42,959 bases of DNA from Phycisphaerales bacterium (GCA_015487555.1 WFPK01000095.1:1-42959); one strand, 5' to 3'. Positions 15,266 through 24,159 are shown, counted from the first letter of the stretch. Notes: generated from the sequence alone by a model not told the origin. A program made the numbers and translations.

Positions 15266-17386
15266 TTACTCGATCACTCGGACCTTGACGGTACGCTCGG
15301 GCGGGGTCATTTTGCCTTCTTGAGCGATCACCTCGACGCTCACCTTGCCGTTGACACTTGTTGCTTTGAAGGTGCTCAAGAGGTATTCGCCCATCATGTA
15401 TTCCATGCCATCGCCAGCATCTTCGTAGAGTGTGCCGATCGCTTCGCCGTTGCTATCAAGATGCACCAAGAGGGTGATCTCGTCGCGTTGGTCTGGGCGG
15501 TCGCCGAAGTATTGGGTGACGGGGGCGGTGACGATGATGGCGCCTGGGCGGATGTAGAGATCGGGGAGGTCGGTGTCTTTGGAATCTCTGCCGCCATCAA
15601 AGCTTTCGAAGTCGAACTTTGCCCATGGCACGCCATCGACGGGCTTTGGCAGCACGACTGCGCGGTCGGATTCTGGTGTTACCCTTGATACGACGAGCAG
15701 ATCGCTGCCGAGCAGGAACGAATCATCTTCGGAGCGCAGCGCCGGGTCGGTGGGATCAGCGAAGAAGGTGGGCATCGCGATGACTGCGCCGGTCTGTGAT
15801 GAGTCATAGAAGAGGGTGTAGATATAGGGCATCAGGCGGTATCGGCGTTCGAGTGCTCGGCGAGAGGTCGCTTCGACCTCGGGTGTGAATGACCATGGTT
15901 CTTTGTCGATGTTGCCCTTGGCGGTGTGGCCGCGGGCGAATGGGAAGAGTGTGCCAAAGCCCATCCATCGTGCGAAGAGCTCGCCGTCGCCGTTGTATGC
16001 GAACCCGCCGATGTCTGGGCCTGCGAATGTTTGGCCTGAGAGTCCGAGGTTGATCGACATGGGGATGGACATTTCGAGGTGTTCCCATGTTGCGGAGTTA
16101 TCGCCGGTCCATGTTGCGCCGTAGCGGTGTCCGCCGAGGAAGTTCGCCCGTGAGAGGACGAATGGTCGTTTGCCGGGGTTGGCTGCCATGACGCCTTCGC
16201 GTGTGGCTTTGATCATGTGCATGCCATAGACATTGTGGTAGCGTCCGTGGTTACCCGGTCCGCCGAGTGCCGGATCGGCGTTGTGGATGTTATCTTCGGG
16301 CATGGTCTTGGATTCGACATTGAACACTGCGGGTTCGTTCATGTCGTTCCACACGCCGTCGATGTCGTATGCCATGAACTCTTCGTAGAGCCCCGCCCAC
16401 CAGGTTCTGACATCCTTGTTGAGGTAGTCCGGGAACACACACACGCCTGGCCAGACCTCGCCATAGAACACGGATCCGTCTGCCTTTTTTGTCCAGACAT
16501 CGTGTTGGGTACCCGAGTCGTAGACGAAGTAGCCTTCTTCTGCCTTCACGCCCGGGTCGATCATCCATACATTGGAGAACCCGATCGAATCGAGGTAATC
16601 GTTGAGTCCTTTGGGATCGGGGAACTGCTCGGGGTCGAAGGTGAAGACGCGGTAGCCATCCATGTAGTCGATGTCCATCCAGATGACATCGGCGGGGAGT
16701 TTTCGTTTGCGGAACTCGTCAGCGACTTCCTTCACCCGCGAATCAGGGTTGTATGAATAGCGGCACTGGTGATATCCGACGGCCCAGCGGGGCGGCATGG
16801 CGATCGTACCGGTGAGTTCGGCGAGCCCTTCCATCACCTGCTGAGGGGTGTCGCGGTCGATGATAATCACCGGGAACTCGGAACCAACAGCTCGGAAAGT
16901 GATCCCGTCACGCAGATCAATCTCGCAGCGCTCGGTGGTATCGGCGAGCACACCAAAGGCGGTGCCGTCTTCGCGGACAGCGAGCACCCAAGGCTGGGAG
17001 GTGTAGAGGTTTTTGGCATCGAGCCCGTATCCAAAGGCGTCGAAGTTCCAAGTCTCGGTGACGAATCCGTTTCGCAGCAAAGGCCCGGCGACCTGCCCGG
17101 TGCCATAGAGGCTGGTGTTGGCGGGGATGTCGATCGAAGCAACGAACCGCCCTTCATCATTCTGGGAGAATGTCGGGGCGAGGGGATGGGTGCTGGGGAC
17201 GATGTCGCCGATGGACTCGAACTGACGCACCATCGCGATCGAAGGTCGGCGGTTGATCCGGGCCTCGTGGGAGGCATCGAACCGGACGATCCCGTTGCCG
17301 ATGACCTCGGCGGTCTGTGACCAGACCTGGGGGGCGAGGGTGAGGAGAATGGATGCCGAAGCAATCAGTGCTCTACGAATGGACAT
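15266..17386 (-). CDS. Secreted GH31 alpha-glucosidase
   Basis: This 706-residue exported enzyme has a signal peptide (about 1-23, ending VWSQ). A GH31 N-terminal beta domain (about 40-195) precedes the barrel that begins PPRWAVGYHQCRYSY. The catalytic nucleophile is Asp348 in DGVWNDMNEP and the acid/base is Asp429 in ATWTGDNSATW. WMDIDYMDGYRVFTFDP and GQTFAGPDIGGFAYNGDGELFARWMQ-like GFGTLFPFARGH segments are also classic. C-terminal beta domains follow. It should release glucose (or a related alpha-hexose) from maltooligosaccharide ends. The ATG has GGAG 9 bases upstream. It diverges from the dockerin-tagged alpha-amylase gene across a shared control region. Confidence 0.95.
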   Translation of the reverse strand: MSIRRALIASASILLTLAPQVWSQTAEVIGNGIVRFDASHEARINRRPSIAMVRQFESIGDIVPSTHPLAPTFSQNDEGRFVASIDIPANTSLYGTGQVAGPLLRNGFVTETWNFDAFGYGLDAKNLYTSQPWVLAVREDGTAFGVLADTTERCEIDLRDGITFRAVGSEFPVIIIDRDTPQQVMEGLAELTGTIAMPPRWAVGYHQCRYSYNPDSRVKEVADEFRKRKLPADVIWMDIDYMDGYRVFTFDPEQFPDPKGLNDYLDSIGFSNVWMIDPGVKAEEGYFVYDSGTQHDVWTKKADGSVFYGEVWPGVCVFPDYLNKDVRTWWAGLYEEFMAYDIDGVWNDMNEPAVFNVESKTMPEDNIHNADPALGGPGNHGRYHNVYGMHMIKATREGVMAANPGKRPFVLSRANFLGGHRYGATWTGDNSATWEHLEMSIPMSINLGLSGQTFAGPDIGGFAYNGDGELFARWMGFGTLFPFARGHTAKGNIDKEPWSFTPEVEATSRRALERRYRLMPYIYTLFYDSSQTGAVIAMPTFFADPTDPALRSEDDSFLLGSDLLVVSRVTPESDRAVVLPKPVDGVPWAKFDFESFDGGRDSKDTDLPDLYIRPGAIIVTAPVTQYFGDRPDQRDEITLLVHLDSNGEAIGTLYEDAGDGMEYMMGEYLLSTFKATSVNGKVSVEVIAQEGKMTPPERTVKVRVIE

Positions 17387-17489
17387 GTCAGGTATCTCCG
17401 ATTCACGAAAGATGGATGGGTTCTTCTAGGACGATAGCAGAAAATGGTGAAAAAGTGCCAATTATCCTCAAATATCCCACGAAAGTAGG

Positions 17490-17518
17490 TTCACAATCCA
17501 TCCATAATAGGCGATAAT
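17490..17518 (+). promoter_or_regulatory. Promoter of the dockerin-tagged alpha-amylase
   Basis: TTCACA (17490-17495) and GATAAT (17513-17518) are separated by 17 bp, a good housekeeping-sigma arrangement, about 75 bp upstream of ATG 17593. A small palindrome CTGCT-C-AGCAG (17535-17545) lies just downstream of the expected start point and could be an operator, though it is short. The rest of the divergent spacer (17387-17592) shows nothing else I can name. Confidence 0.6.
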
Positions 17519-17592
17519 CCGTATAAGGACAGAACTGCTCAGCAGAATCGACATTCGTACTCGATCATCGCCCGAACCCTCCGGACTTATCC

Positions 17593-20346
17593 ATGAACAC
17601 CACCACCTTTCGCCGTTGCCAACTTCTTGCCCTGACTGCCCTTGCAGGCATTGGGGTTTCGGGGGCCCAGGCCCAAAATAATCAGAACTATCTCCAGTGG
17701 TTCGAGACTGAATGGGATGACATCGAGCGTCGGGTGCCTGATTTTTTTCTGGCCGGGTATGACGCGGTCTGGCTTCCTCCGGTGTCCAAAGCATCGTTTC
17801 ATAGTCCCGGGTACGATCCGTTTGATCGGTTTGATCTGGGTCAGCCGCCGTTGTTGACTTTTTCGCCCTCGCGCAAGCGGACGACCTATGGCACAGAGGC
17901 GACCTTCAAGGCAATGGTCGATGAGCTCCATCAGGCGGGTGCCGAGGTGTATATCGACGCGATCTTCAATCACAACGGGGGGCGGACGGAATCTGATGCT
18001 TTCCTTGCGCAGGGTGGCTATCCCGGGCTTTGGATTCCGCGTGAGAACCCGCCTCGCAATAAGATGCCGACGGATGATTGGGGGGATTTCCACAATGGGA
18101 TCGCATCGGGATATTTCCAATCCGAAAACCCCGGCGGGGCACGATACGATCTGCACAATGGCGATCTTGTGGCGCTGGTTGATATCGCACAAGAAGCCAA
18201 TCATCAGTTCTTCCGCCATCCTGTTGAAGAGGGCAACCCGCTCAATATCCCTGCGGGCACGATCTGGAATAAGCCCGATGCCAACAACGCACGGTTCTAT
18301 CCTGACCAAGTGCTCTCGCCTGAGGTTTTTGTCAACCCTGGGACGCCCAACAACCCAGGCCCGCAATCCTTCACCCGGTACCCTTATAATGTCAACGCCC
18401 CGCTCAACGGCGATCCTGTCACCGATAACGCCACCGGGATGCTGATGCGTTGGGCACAGTGGATGGTTGAAGTCCAAGGTGTCGATGGGTTCCGGCTCGA
18501 TGCGCACAAGCATGTTCCCAACTGGTTCTGGGATGGATTCTTTGACTCGGCGGTGTATCGCACTCGGGTTTCGCCTGCAACGGGCAACAAAGTTACGCCG
18601 TTCTCTTTTGGCGAGAATGTTTCTGGCAACTTTGACATGCTCAACAACCAGATTCGGCGGGATTCTTTTGGCAACCGCGACTCGCTTGATATTCAGGGTG
18701 CTGCGAGGCTGCGTGATTTGCTCAATGCCGGCGGGTTGGGATCATGGTCGAGCATTACTTCGAGTGTGGATTCTGGGCCTTTGGATGTTGCCGATGATGG
18801 GATTGTGAATGGTTCGATGGGTGTGAACCATGTGTTCTCGCATGACAACGGCACCTGGGGCGATGGCAACTCGATGCCCCAGCTTCCCAATGCTCGGAGC
18901 CAGGGTTTCCAGATGCATGCCTATATGCTCATGCGTCCCGGGCGTGCGATTGTCTATCACAATGGGCGTGCGATTCCGCGTACCTCTGGTTTTTTCCCGC
19001 GTGAGGGTATCCCGGCAGCGCTTGGTTGGGATCCATCTGCCCAGATGCTCGACGATACCATTACGACTTTGGTCCAGCTTCGCAACCAGGTTGGGTATGG
19101 GCAGTATTTCCAGCTCAACGGGAACATCGATGATGTGCTTGTGTATGAGCGGGCCTTCAACGGACAGGCCAACTGCCTTGTTGCCGTCAATGATCGGTTT
19201 GACGCGGGTGCCCGCTTTGTCACGGTCAATACTCAGTATCCCCAGGGCACGCGTCTTCACGAGATGACTGGCAACGCTGCCGATCCGGTGATTGATCCGA
19301 CCAACGCGATCCCTGAGACGATTGTCGTCGGGGCCAATGGGTCAGTCAGCCTGGTTGTTCCCAACAACAAAACGGGTGCGGTCGAGCATGGCAAGGGATA
19401 CCTGGTGTATGCCGAGGCCCTTCCCACCGCGGTCGTTTCGTTCATCGGTGCCGATGGTACGATCGGTCCTGATCCTGTCAACTTCCCTGACTTTATGCAA
19501 CGGCTCAACGAGATCACCGTCATCACTGATGACTCGTTCGAGATTCGTGTGCAGACGACGCAGACCGATGAGGGCGATCCCAATACCGACGATAATGCGC
19601 TCTTTGCTTTCGATCAGCGCAACACCGATTCCAATGGTAATGGATCGGTCGATATCCCGACGACCTCATCGGTCATCGGCGGGTATGAGAACTTCCTGAC
19701 GGTGAACTCGCCGTTGTATGGATCGGGCAATGGGTTTGGGTTGTATCGTCAGGTGATTGATGCGACGCAGATGAGCGAGGGGTATCACTATCTCTCTGTG
19801 ATTGTGTTCCGCCGGAGAGATGCGGGGACGACACCGATCTTCCGTGAAGTCCGCAAGGTGATCTATATTGATCGGATGCCTCCTGCGATCGAGCTTGAGC
19901 AGGCAGGAATGACCTTTGAAGACGATCGCCCGCAGTTCACGGTGAACCTGCACGATCGCACCGCCAAGGCGATCCACATGTTCCTCAATCTTGATGAGGG
20001 TGTTGATCCACTTCCGCTCGTCGATGTCTCGAACCAAGTGATTCCGTACGACCGGTACACCTACAACTACACCTTTGATCTCCCGCTCGATGAAGGGGAG
20101 AACACCGTGACGGTTGTGGCGATCGAGGATTCGGGCAATGCTGCGGTGCTCACCGAGACGGTGACTCTGGGCACCGCCTGCCCGGCGGATATGACCGGCG
20201 ATGGGCTGCTCAACTTCTTCGATGTGTCGGCCTTCCTGAGTGCGTTCTCGGCGGGTGATCCGGTGGCTGACTTCAATGACGACGGGCAGTTCAACTTCTT
20301 CGATGTCTCCGACTTCCTGAGCGCCTTTAGCGCAGGCTGCCCGTAG
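17593..20346 (+). CDS. Secreted GH13 alpha-amylase with C-terminal dockerin-like tag
   Basis: This 917-residue exported enzyme should endo-hydrolyse alpha-1,4 bonds in starch or glycogen. Signal peptide about 1-27 (GAQAQ). The catalytic barrel spans about 30-480 with all four GH13 regions: EVYIDAIFNHN (118-128), GVDGFRLDAHKH with nucleophile Asp303, FSFGEN with acid Glu341, and FSHDNG (His417-Asp418). Beta domains follow, including a long Ig/E-set-like section (about 620-860). The tail 863-917 is a dockerin-like tag with two calcium-loop sequences (DMTGDGLLNFFD and DFNDDGQFNFFD), a leading Cys and terminal GCP. It is nearly the same tag as on the 671-residue protein, so both probably use the same surface anchoring or assembly route. 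The ribosome binding site is weak. Confidence 0.94.
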   Translation: MNTTTFRRCQLLALTALAGIGVSGAQAQNNQNYLQWFETEWDDIERRVPDFFLAGYDAVWLPPVSKASFHSPGYDPFDRFDLGQPPLLTFSPSRKRTTYGTEATFKAMVDELHQAGAEVYIDAIFNHNGGRTESDAFLAQGGYPGLWIPRENPPRNKMPTDDWGDFHNGIASGYFQSENPGGARYDLHNGDLVALVDIAQEANHQFFRHPVEEGNPLNIPAGTIWNKPDANNARFYPDQVLSPEVFVNPGTPNNPGPQSFTRYPYNVNAPLNGDPVTDNATGMLMRWAQWMVEVQGVDGFRLDAHKHVPNWFWDGFFDSAVYRTRVSPATGNKVTPFSFGENVSGNFDMLNNQIRRDSFGNRDSLDIQGAARLRDLLNAGGLGSWSSITSSVDSGPLDVADDGIVNGSMGVNHVFSHDNGTWGDGNSMPQLPNARSQGFQMHAYMLMRPGRAIVYHNGRAIPRTSGFFPREGIPAALGWDPSAQMLDDTITTLVQLRNQVGYGQYFQLNGNIDDVLVYERAFNGQANCLVAVNDRFDAGARFVTVNTQYPQGTRLHEMTGNAADPVIDPTNAIPETIVVGANGSVSLVVPNNKTGAVEHGKGYLVYAEALPTAVVSFIGADGTIGPDPVNFPDFMQRLNEITVITDDSFEIRVQTTQTDEGDPNTDDNALFAFDQRNTDSNGNGSVDIPTTSSVIGGYENFLTVNSPLYGSGNGFGLYRQVIDATQMSEGYHYLSVIVFRRRDAGTTPIFREVRKVIYIDRMPPAIELEQAGMTFEDDRPQFTVNLHDRTAKAIHMFLNLDEGVDPLPLVDVSNQVIPYDRYTYNYTFDLPLDEGENTVTVVAIEDSGNAAVLTETVTLGTACPADMTGDGLLNFFDVSAFLSAFSAGDPVADFNDDGQFNFFDVSDFLSAFSAGCP

Positions 20347-20373
20347 GGCGTACAAGGCTTTGCTTATTCGACG

Positions 20374-20403
20374 AAAAACACTCCGATAGTCCGGGGTGTT
20401 TTT
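20374..20403. terminator. Bidirectional intrinsic terminator
   Basis: AAAAACACTCCG (20374-20385) pairs with CGGGGTGTTTTT (20392-20403) with one wobble and a 6-nt loop. The stem ends in A/T runs on both sides, so it can terminate both the alpha-amylase transcript (plus) and the convergent membrane-protein transcript (minus). Confidence 0.87.
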
Positions 20404-20431
20404 GTATGTGCTCGGTGATGGGGATGATGGA

Positions 20432-21052
20432 TTAGTAGATTCCTTCTTCGTCGCCGATGATTTGCTCAGGTTTGGTTTTGATGAGTCCAAACCAGATGAG
20501 ATAGAACGCGGGAATGCCGATGCCGAAGAGGATAAGGAGGAGAAGCATCATTATTCCCTGACCACCCGCCATCGGGTTGTTTGCGGGATCGAGCGACTTT
20601 GCGTAGTCGTTATTGGGATACTGCTGGGCCCATACCTGAAGCGATTCCATCTTGGCGATCCCGTTGAGGTAGTTGCCGATATTGAGCGGGATCATGCACA
20701 AGGCATAGAACAAGTGAAGCATTCGAGTAATCGGATGATGCATCACGCAGGTAATCCCAGCGATAAGGAGAATCGCTGCAAAGATCAGCCGAGCCCCGCC
20801 GATGGCATAGTCCAATGTGTGCATCTTGAGTCCGTCGGGCATCGGATCGCCATCGAGCATGCCTTCCACCATCGTTCCTGCAAATGGAGCGATTGCGAGC
20901 CCGACGCCGCCACAGACGAGCCCGAATGATGCGATGATGATGCTGATCACCCCAATGACCTTGGGCCATTTGGGGCGAGGATTCATCAGCTCGTCAGGTT
21001 CCCATTGCTCGGTGGCATTCGTTTCCTGGGCATTTGTTTCGTACTCATCCAT
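20432..21052 (-). CDS. Unrecognised four-helix membrane protein
   Basis: I do not recognise this 206-residue protein. An acidic N-terminal tail (1-28) is followed by four likely transmembrane helices at about 31-58, 80-104, 110-128 and 167-192, and a short charged C-terminus. A His-His pair (HHP, about 105-107) sits between helices 2 and 3. It lies 35 bp after pheS with a strong GGGGG ribosome binding site 6 bases before ATG 21052, so it is probably the second gene of a pheS transcript ended by the terminator at 20374-20403. No function can be claimed. Confidence 0.75.
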   Translation of the reverse strand: MDEYETNAQETNATEQWEPDELMNPRPKWPKVIGVISIIIASFGLVCGGVGLAIAPFAGTMVEGMLDGDPMPDGLKMHTLDYAIGGARLIFAAILLIAGITCVMHHPITRMLHLFYALCMIPLNIGNYLNGIAKMESLQVWAQQYPNNDYAKSLDPANNPMAGGQGIMMLLLLILFGIGIPAFYLIWFGLIKTKPEQIIGDEEGIY

Positions 21053-21087
21053 GAAATCCCCCTTTCGAGGCGGTATGCCGGATTTGC

Positions 21088-22122
21088 TCAGACCCGTTGT
21101 AGGAAGCGCACATCATTCTCGAAGAGCATCCGGATGTCAGGGATGGCGTACTTGCCCATTGCGATGCGTTCGATGCCGAACCCGAAGGCGAACCCGCTCC
21201 ATTCTTCGGGGTCGATGTTGCAAGCTTTGAGCACATTGGGATCGACCATTCCGCACCCGCCGAGCTCGACCCACTGGGCGGGCTCATCTGGTTTGAGGGC
21301 GATCATCATGTCGAACTCGGCGCTGGGCTCGGTGAAGGGGAAGAAGCTCGGGCGCAGGCGTACCTCGGCTTGTTCGCCGAAGTATGCGCGGGCAAACTGC
21401 AAGAGCGTGCTCATCAGATCGGACATCGAGACATTGCGGTCGATGTAGAGCCCTTCGATCTGGTGGAACATGAAGCTATGGGTCGCATCGACGGTGTCTG
21501 GACGATAGACGCGCCCGGGTGAGACGATCTTGATCGGCGGGCCCCACCCCTTGGCGACGGCGTCTTCCATCGTGCGGATCTGCACGGTCGAAGTCTGCGA
21601 TCGCAGCATCCGAGGCGTATCGACCTTGCGCGGATCATCGACATAGAAGTTGTCGATGGGATCACGGGCGGGGTGCGCATCGGGGATGTTGAGCTTGGCG
21701 AAGTTGTGCGTTTCGTCTTCGAGCTCTGGGCCTTGGGCGACTTCAAACCCGAGGCGGGCGAAGATTTCGACGAGCTCGCCTCGGACGCGGGTGATGATGT
21801 GCTCGCGTCCAAGGGCATGGGTGTCGATGATGCCCGGCTCGGTCATGTCGATCATCGGGCCGGTGCTTGATGAACTGCCTGCCCCCAGCGTTGCCTGCTT
21901 GGCTTTGAATCCGGATTCGAGGGCGGACTTGACCTCGTTGAGGCGTTTGCCAACGACGCCTTTGTCCTCTTTGGCGACCTCCTTCATCATGGGCATGACG
22001 GAGCGGATTTTGCCTTTGGTGCCGATGTAGGCGACGCGCCAGGCTTCGAGCTCGTCGGCGGTATTGACCGATTCAAGGGCTGCGAGTCCGGCGGTTTCAA
22101 TCTCGTTGAGTGCGTTGAGCAT
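21088..22122 (-). CDS. pheS: Phenylalanine-tRNA ligase alpha subunit
   Basis: This 344-residue protein is the catalytic alpha subunit that charges tRNA-Phe. The N-terminal coiled-coil region (1-90) contains the family motif YIGTKGKI. The class II core follows: FEVAQGPELEDETHNFAKLNIPDAHPARD, LRSQTSTVQIRTME, GRVYRPDTVDATHSFMFHQIEGL, RLRPSFFPFTEPSAEFD and the motif 3 GFAFGFGIERIAMGKY. Length is normal for PheS. pheT, usually next, is absent: the downstream gene is a small membrane protein. pheS lies after the rplQ terminator, so it needs its own promoter in the roughly 40 bp before it, or readthrough. AAGGA is 13 bases before the ATG, rather far. Confidence 0.96.
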   Translation of the reverse strand: MLNALNEIETAGLAALESVNTADELEAWRVAYIGTKGKIRSVMPMMKEVAKEDKGVVGKRLNEVKSALESGFKAKQATLGAGSSSSTGPMIDMTEPGIIDTHALGREHIITRVRGELVEIFARLGFEVAQGPELEDETHNFAKLNIPDAHPARDPIDNFYVDDPRKVDTPRMLRSQTSTVQIRTMEDAVAKGWGPPIKIVSPGRVYRPDTVDATHSFMFHQIEGLYIDRNVSMSDLMSTLLQFARAYFGEQAEVRLRPSFFPFTEPSAEFDMMIALKPDEPAQWVELGGCGMVDPNVLKACNIDPEEWSGFAFGFGIERIAMGKYAIPDIRMLFENDVRFLQRV

Positions 22123-22164
22123 GGCGGATGATAGTTCCTTGCGGGGCGGTCGTGCTTGTCTTCA

Positions 22165-22197
22165 ATAAAAAACCCCGCCCAAAGATCAGGCGGGGTT
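22165..22197 (-). terminator. Intrinsic terminator after rplQ
   Basis: AACCCCGCC/GGCGGGGTT (22171-22179 and 22189-22197) forms a G+C-rich stem with a 9-nt loop, followed on the minus strand by a run of T residues. It is 20 bases past the rplQ stop and closes the ribosomal cluster. Confidence 0.95.
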
Positions 22198-22217
22198 GGT
22201 GTTTTTTATGCAGCGAT

Positions 22218-22889
22218 TTACTCGTCGCTGGATGTTTCTTCGGGAGCTTCGTCAGCGGGTGCTTCAGGAGCAGCCGACTTGGCGTTTTCCTTGCGGAGCT
22301 TGGCAGCGAAGGCGGTTCGTTTGTCGGCGGTGCGCCGGCGACCCGATGGCTGACCACCGATTTCTGGGCCTTCTTCGTTGCCGACGAACTGGATCACGCA
22401 GAGCTCGGCAGCATCACCAAGGCGGTGACGACCGATGCGGACGATGCGGGTGTATCCACCTGCGCGGTCCTCGAAGCGTGGTGCAACATTTTCGAAGATA
22501 TGGCGGACGAGCTTGGGTGCTTTGCGAAGCTCGCCGTAACGGTTGCGTTCGATGGATTCGACATCGGGGATATCAAAGAATCCTTCGACAAACTCGCGTT
22601 GCTCCTCGACCTTCTCGCGTTGCTCTTCGGTTGCGTTCTTGGCGATGTACGACCATGCAAAGGCATTACGATCGCGTCCGAGCATCGAGATCACACGACG
22701 GCGGGCGTGCATATCTCCACGCTTGGCCTTGGTGATGATCTTCTCGACGAAAGGCTGGAGTGCCTTTGCCTTGGGGATCGTCGTGGTGATCTGCCCATGC
22801 TCGAAGAGGCTCGCAGCCATATTGCGGAGCATCGCTTCGCGGTGAGCAGTGGTTCGTCCTAACTTAAAGCCGGCTTTCCGATGACGCAT
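22218..22889 (-). CDS. rplQ: Large ribosomal subunit protein bL17, enlarged
   Basis: This ribosomal protein lines the exit-tunnel side of the large subunit. The N-terminus MRHRKAGFKLGRTTAHREAM and the core SRAGGYTRI-type segment (DRAGGYTRIVRIG, 141-153) are canonical. It has 223 residues against about 120-130 in E. coli. Two additions explain this: an insertion of about 50 residues (about 76-126, charged, EEQREKVEEQREFVEGFF) before the ENVAPRF block, and a low-complexity Ala/Glu/Pro acidic tail (about 172-223). I placed the start at 22889 where the family begins, with AAGGA upstream. Last gene of the cluster, 85 bp after rpoA. Confidence 0.95.
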   Translation of the reverse strand: MRHRKAGFKLGRTTAHREAMLRNMAASLFEHGQITTTIPKAKALQPFVEKIITKAKRGDMHARRRVISMLGRDRNAFAWSYIAKNATEEQREKVEEQREFVEGFFDIPDVESIERNRYGELRKAPKLVRHIFENVAPRFEDRAGGYTRIVRIGRHRLGDAAELCVIQFVGNEEGPEIGGQPSGRRRTADKRTAFAAKLRKENAKSAAPEAPADEAPEETSSDE

Positions 22890-22974
22890 GGCTTTTTCCT
22901 TCACTTTCAAGACGCGCCGTCGCGTCATTGGTCAACAAACTGATTCATACCAACCCAATGCGGGATGGCACGGT

Positions 22975-23985
22975 TTAGAGCATTCCACCCGAAGCGTTGT
23001 ATCCTTCCGGAAGTTCAACGCCCAGGTCCAAATCAATATCAAGAAGCTTGCGCTTCACTTCACGCAGCGAGGTGCGTCCAAATGAGCGGAGCTTGAGGAG
23101 CTCTGGTTCGCTCTTGGTGACGAGCTGAGCAACGGTGTCGATGCGGGCCGATTCGAGGCAGTTCGATGCACGCACGGACAGGTCGAGCTGTTCGATTGGC
23201 ATGTTGAGCTTGCGGATGAGTTCTTCGTCGACACCGGCAGCGGCAGCGGCATTCTCTGAGACCCGCTCTTCGCCGACATTGAAGTACTGGACGAACGGGT
23301 TGAGGTGCTTGCGCATGATCTTGGCAGCTTCGACGAGTGCCATTTCTGGAGTGACGGTGCCGTCGGTCCAGATTTCCATGGTGAGCTTGTCGTAGTTGGT
23401 CTTCATGCCCACGCGGGTGTCCTCGACATGGTATCGCACGCGCTGGACAGGCGAGTAGATCGCATCGACGGGGATAATGCCGATTTCTTGATCTTCGTTG
23501 CGTCCGTACTGCTCGGAAGCGGGGACATATCCGCGACCTTTGCCGACATGGATCTCCATCTCGAATGGGATTTCTTCGGTGAGGGTGGCGATGACCAAAT
23601 CTTTGTTGATGATCGTCACATTGGTGTCGGCTTCGATGAGATCGGCAGTGACTTCGCCTGGGCCTTGGGCGGCGAGTTTCATCACGCGAGGCTCGTCGCC
23701 TTCGAGTTTGACGATGAGGTTTTTGATATTGAGGACAATATCGGTGGTGTCTTCAAGGACGCCTGGCATCGAGGTGAACTCGTGCTCGGCGCCTTTGATT
23801 TTGATCGCGGTGACGGATGCGCCTTCGAGCGATGAGAGCAGGATTCGGCGGAGGGAGTTGCCGATGGTTGTGCCCATGCCTCGTTCGAATGGTTCGACAG
23901 ACAACCGCCCGAAGGTATCGTCGGTGAACTTGGGATCGGAAATAACCTGTGAAGGCAACTCTAAACCACGCCAGCGTACTCGCAT
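22975..23985 (-). CDS. rpoA: RNA polymerase alpha subunit
   Basis: This 336-residue protein forms the alpha dimer that nucleates RNA polymerase assembly and contacts promoters and activators. The N-terminal domain shows GRLSVEPFERGMGTTIGNSLRRILLSSLEGAS, the dimerisation region. The C-terminal domain shows MPIEQLDLSVRASNCLESARI and LLKLRSFGRTSLREVKRKL, the helix-hairpin-helix DNA-binding part. Length is normal. The start at 23985 has GAGGAG 7 bases upstream. The leader (24016-24159) includes a hairpin CGATGTC/GACATCG (24070-24091), and the upstream rpsK transcript has a terminator, so rpoA-rplQ may be partly separately transcribed. rpsD, usual before rpoA, is absent. Confidence 0.98.
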   Translation of the reverse strand: MRVRWRGLELPSQVISDPKFTDDTFGRLSVEPFERGMGTTIGNSLRRILLSSLEGASVTAIKIKGAEHEFTSMPGVLEDTTDIVLNIKNLIVKLEGDEPRVMKLAAQGPGEVTADLIEADTNVTIINKDLVIATLTEEIPFEMEIHVGKGRGYVPASEQYGRNEDQEIGIIPVDAIYSPVQRVRYHVEDTRVGMKTNYDKLTMEIWTDGTVTPEMALVEAAKIMRKHLNPFVQYFNVGEERVSENAAAAAGVDEELIRKLNMPIEQLDLSVRASNCLESARIDTVAQLVTKSEPELLKLRSFGRTSLREVKRKLLDIDLDLGVELPEGYNASGGML

Positions 23986-24159
23986 GATATTTCTCCTCAG
24001 CAGCACGATCGTCATTTTCAGGCGATCGCCGTTGTTCCATTCTTCAAACCTTCGCTCGGTTCACAGATTCGATGTCCTGCCGACGACATCGTTCTTTCTT
24101 TCCGGGCAAGGCACATTGATTTGTTGAGCCGGCCGTACGCGTTGCACGGACGCCCCACG

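Noticed and set aside
19666-20490. 274-codon minus-strand frame opposite the alpha-amylase C-terminus
   Set aside because: It crosses the terminator at 20374-20403, overlaps a well-supported gene and lacks any recognisable feature.
24022-24031. GGCGATCGCC palindrome, resembling the cyanobacterial HIP1 site
   Set aside because: Only a single copy was noticed and the organism does not look cyanobacterial, so it is probably chance.
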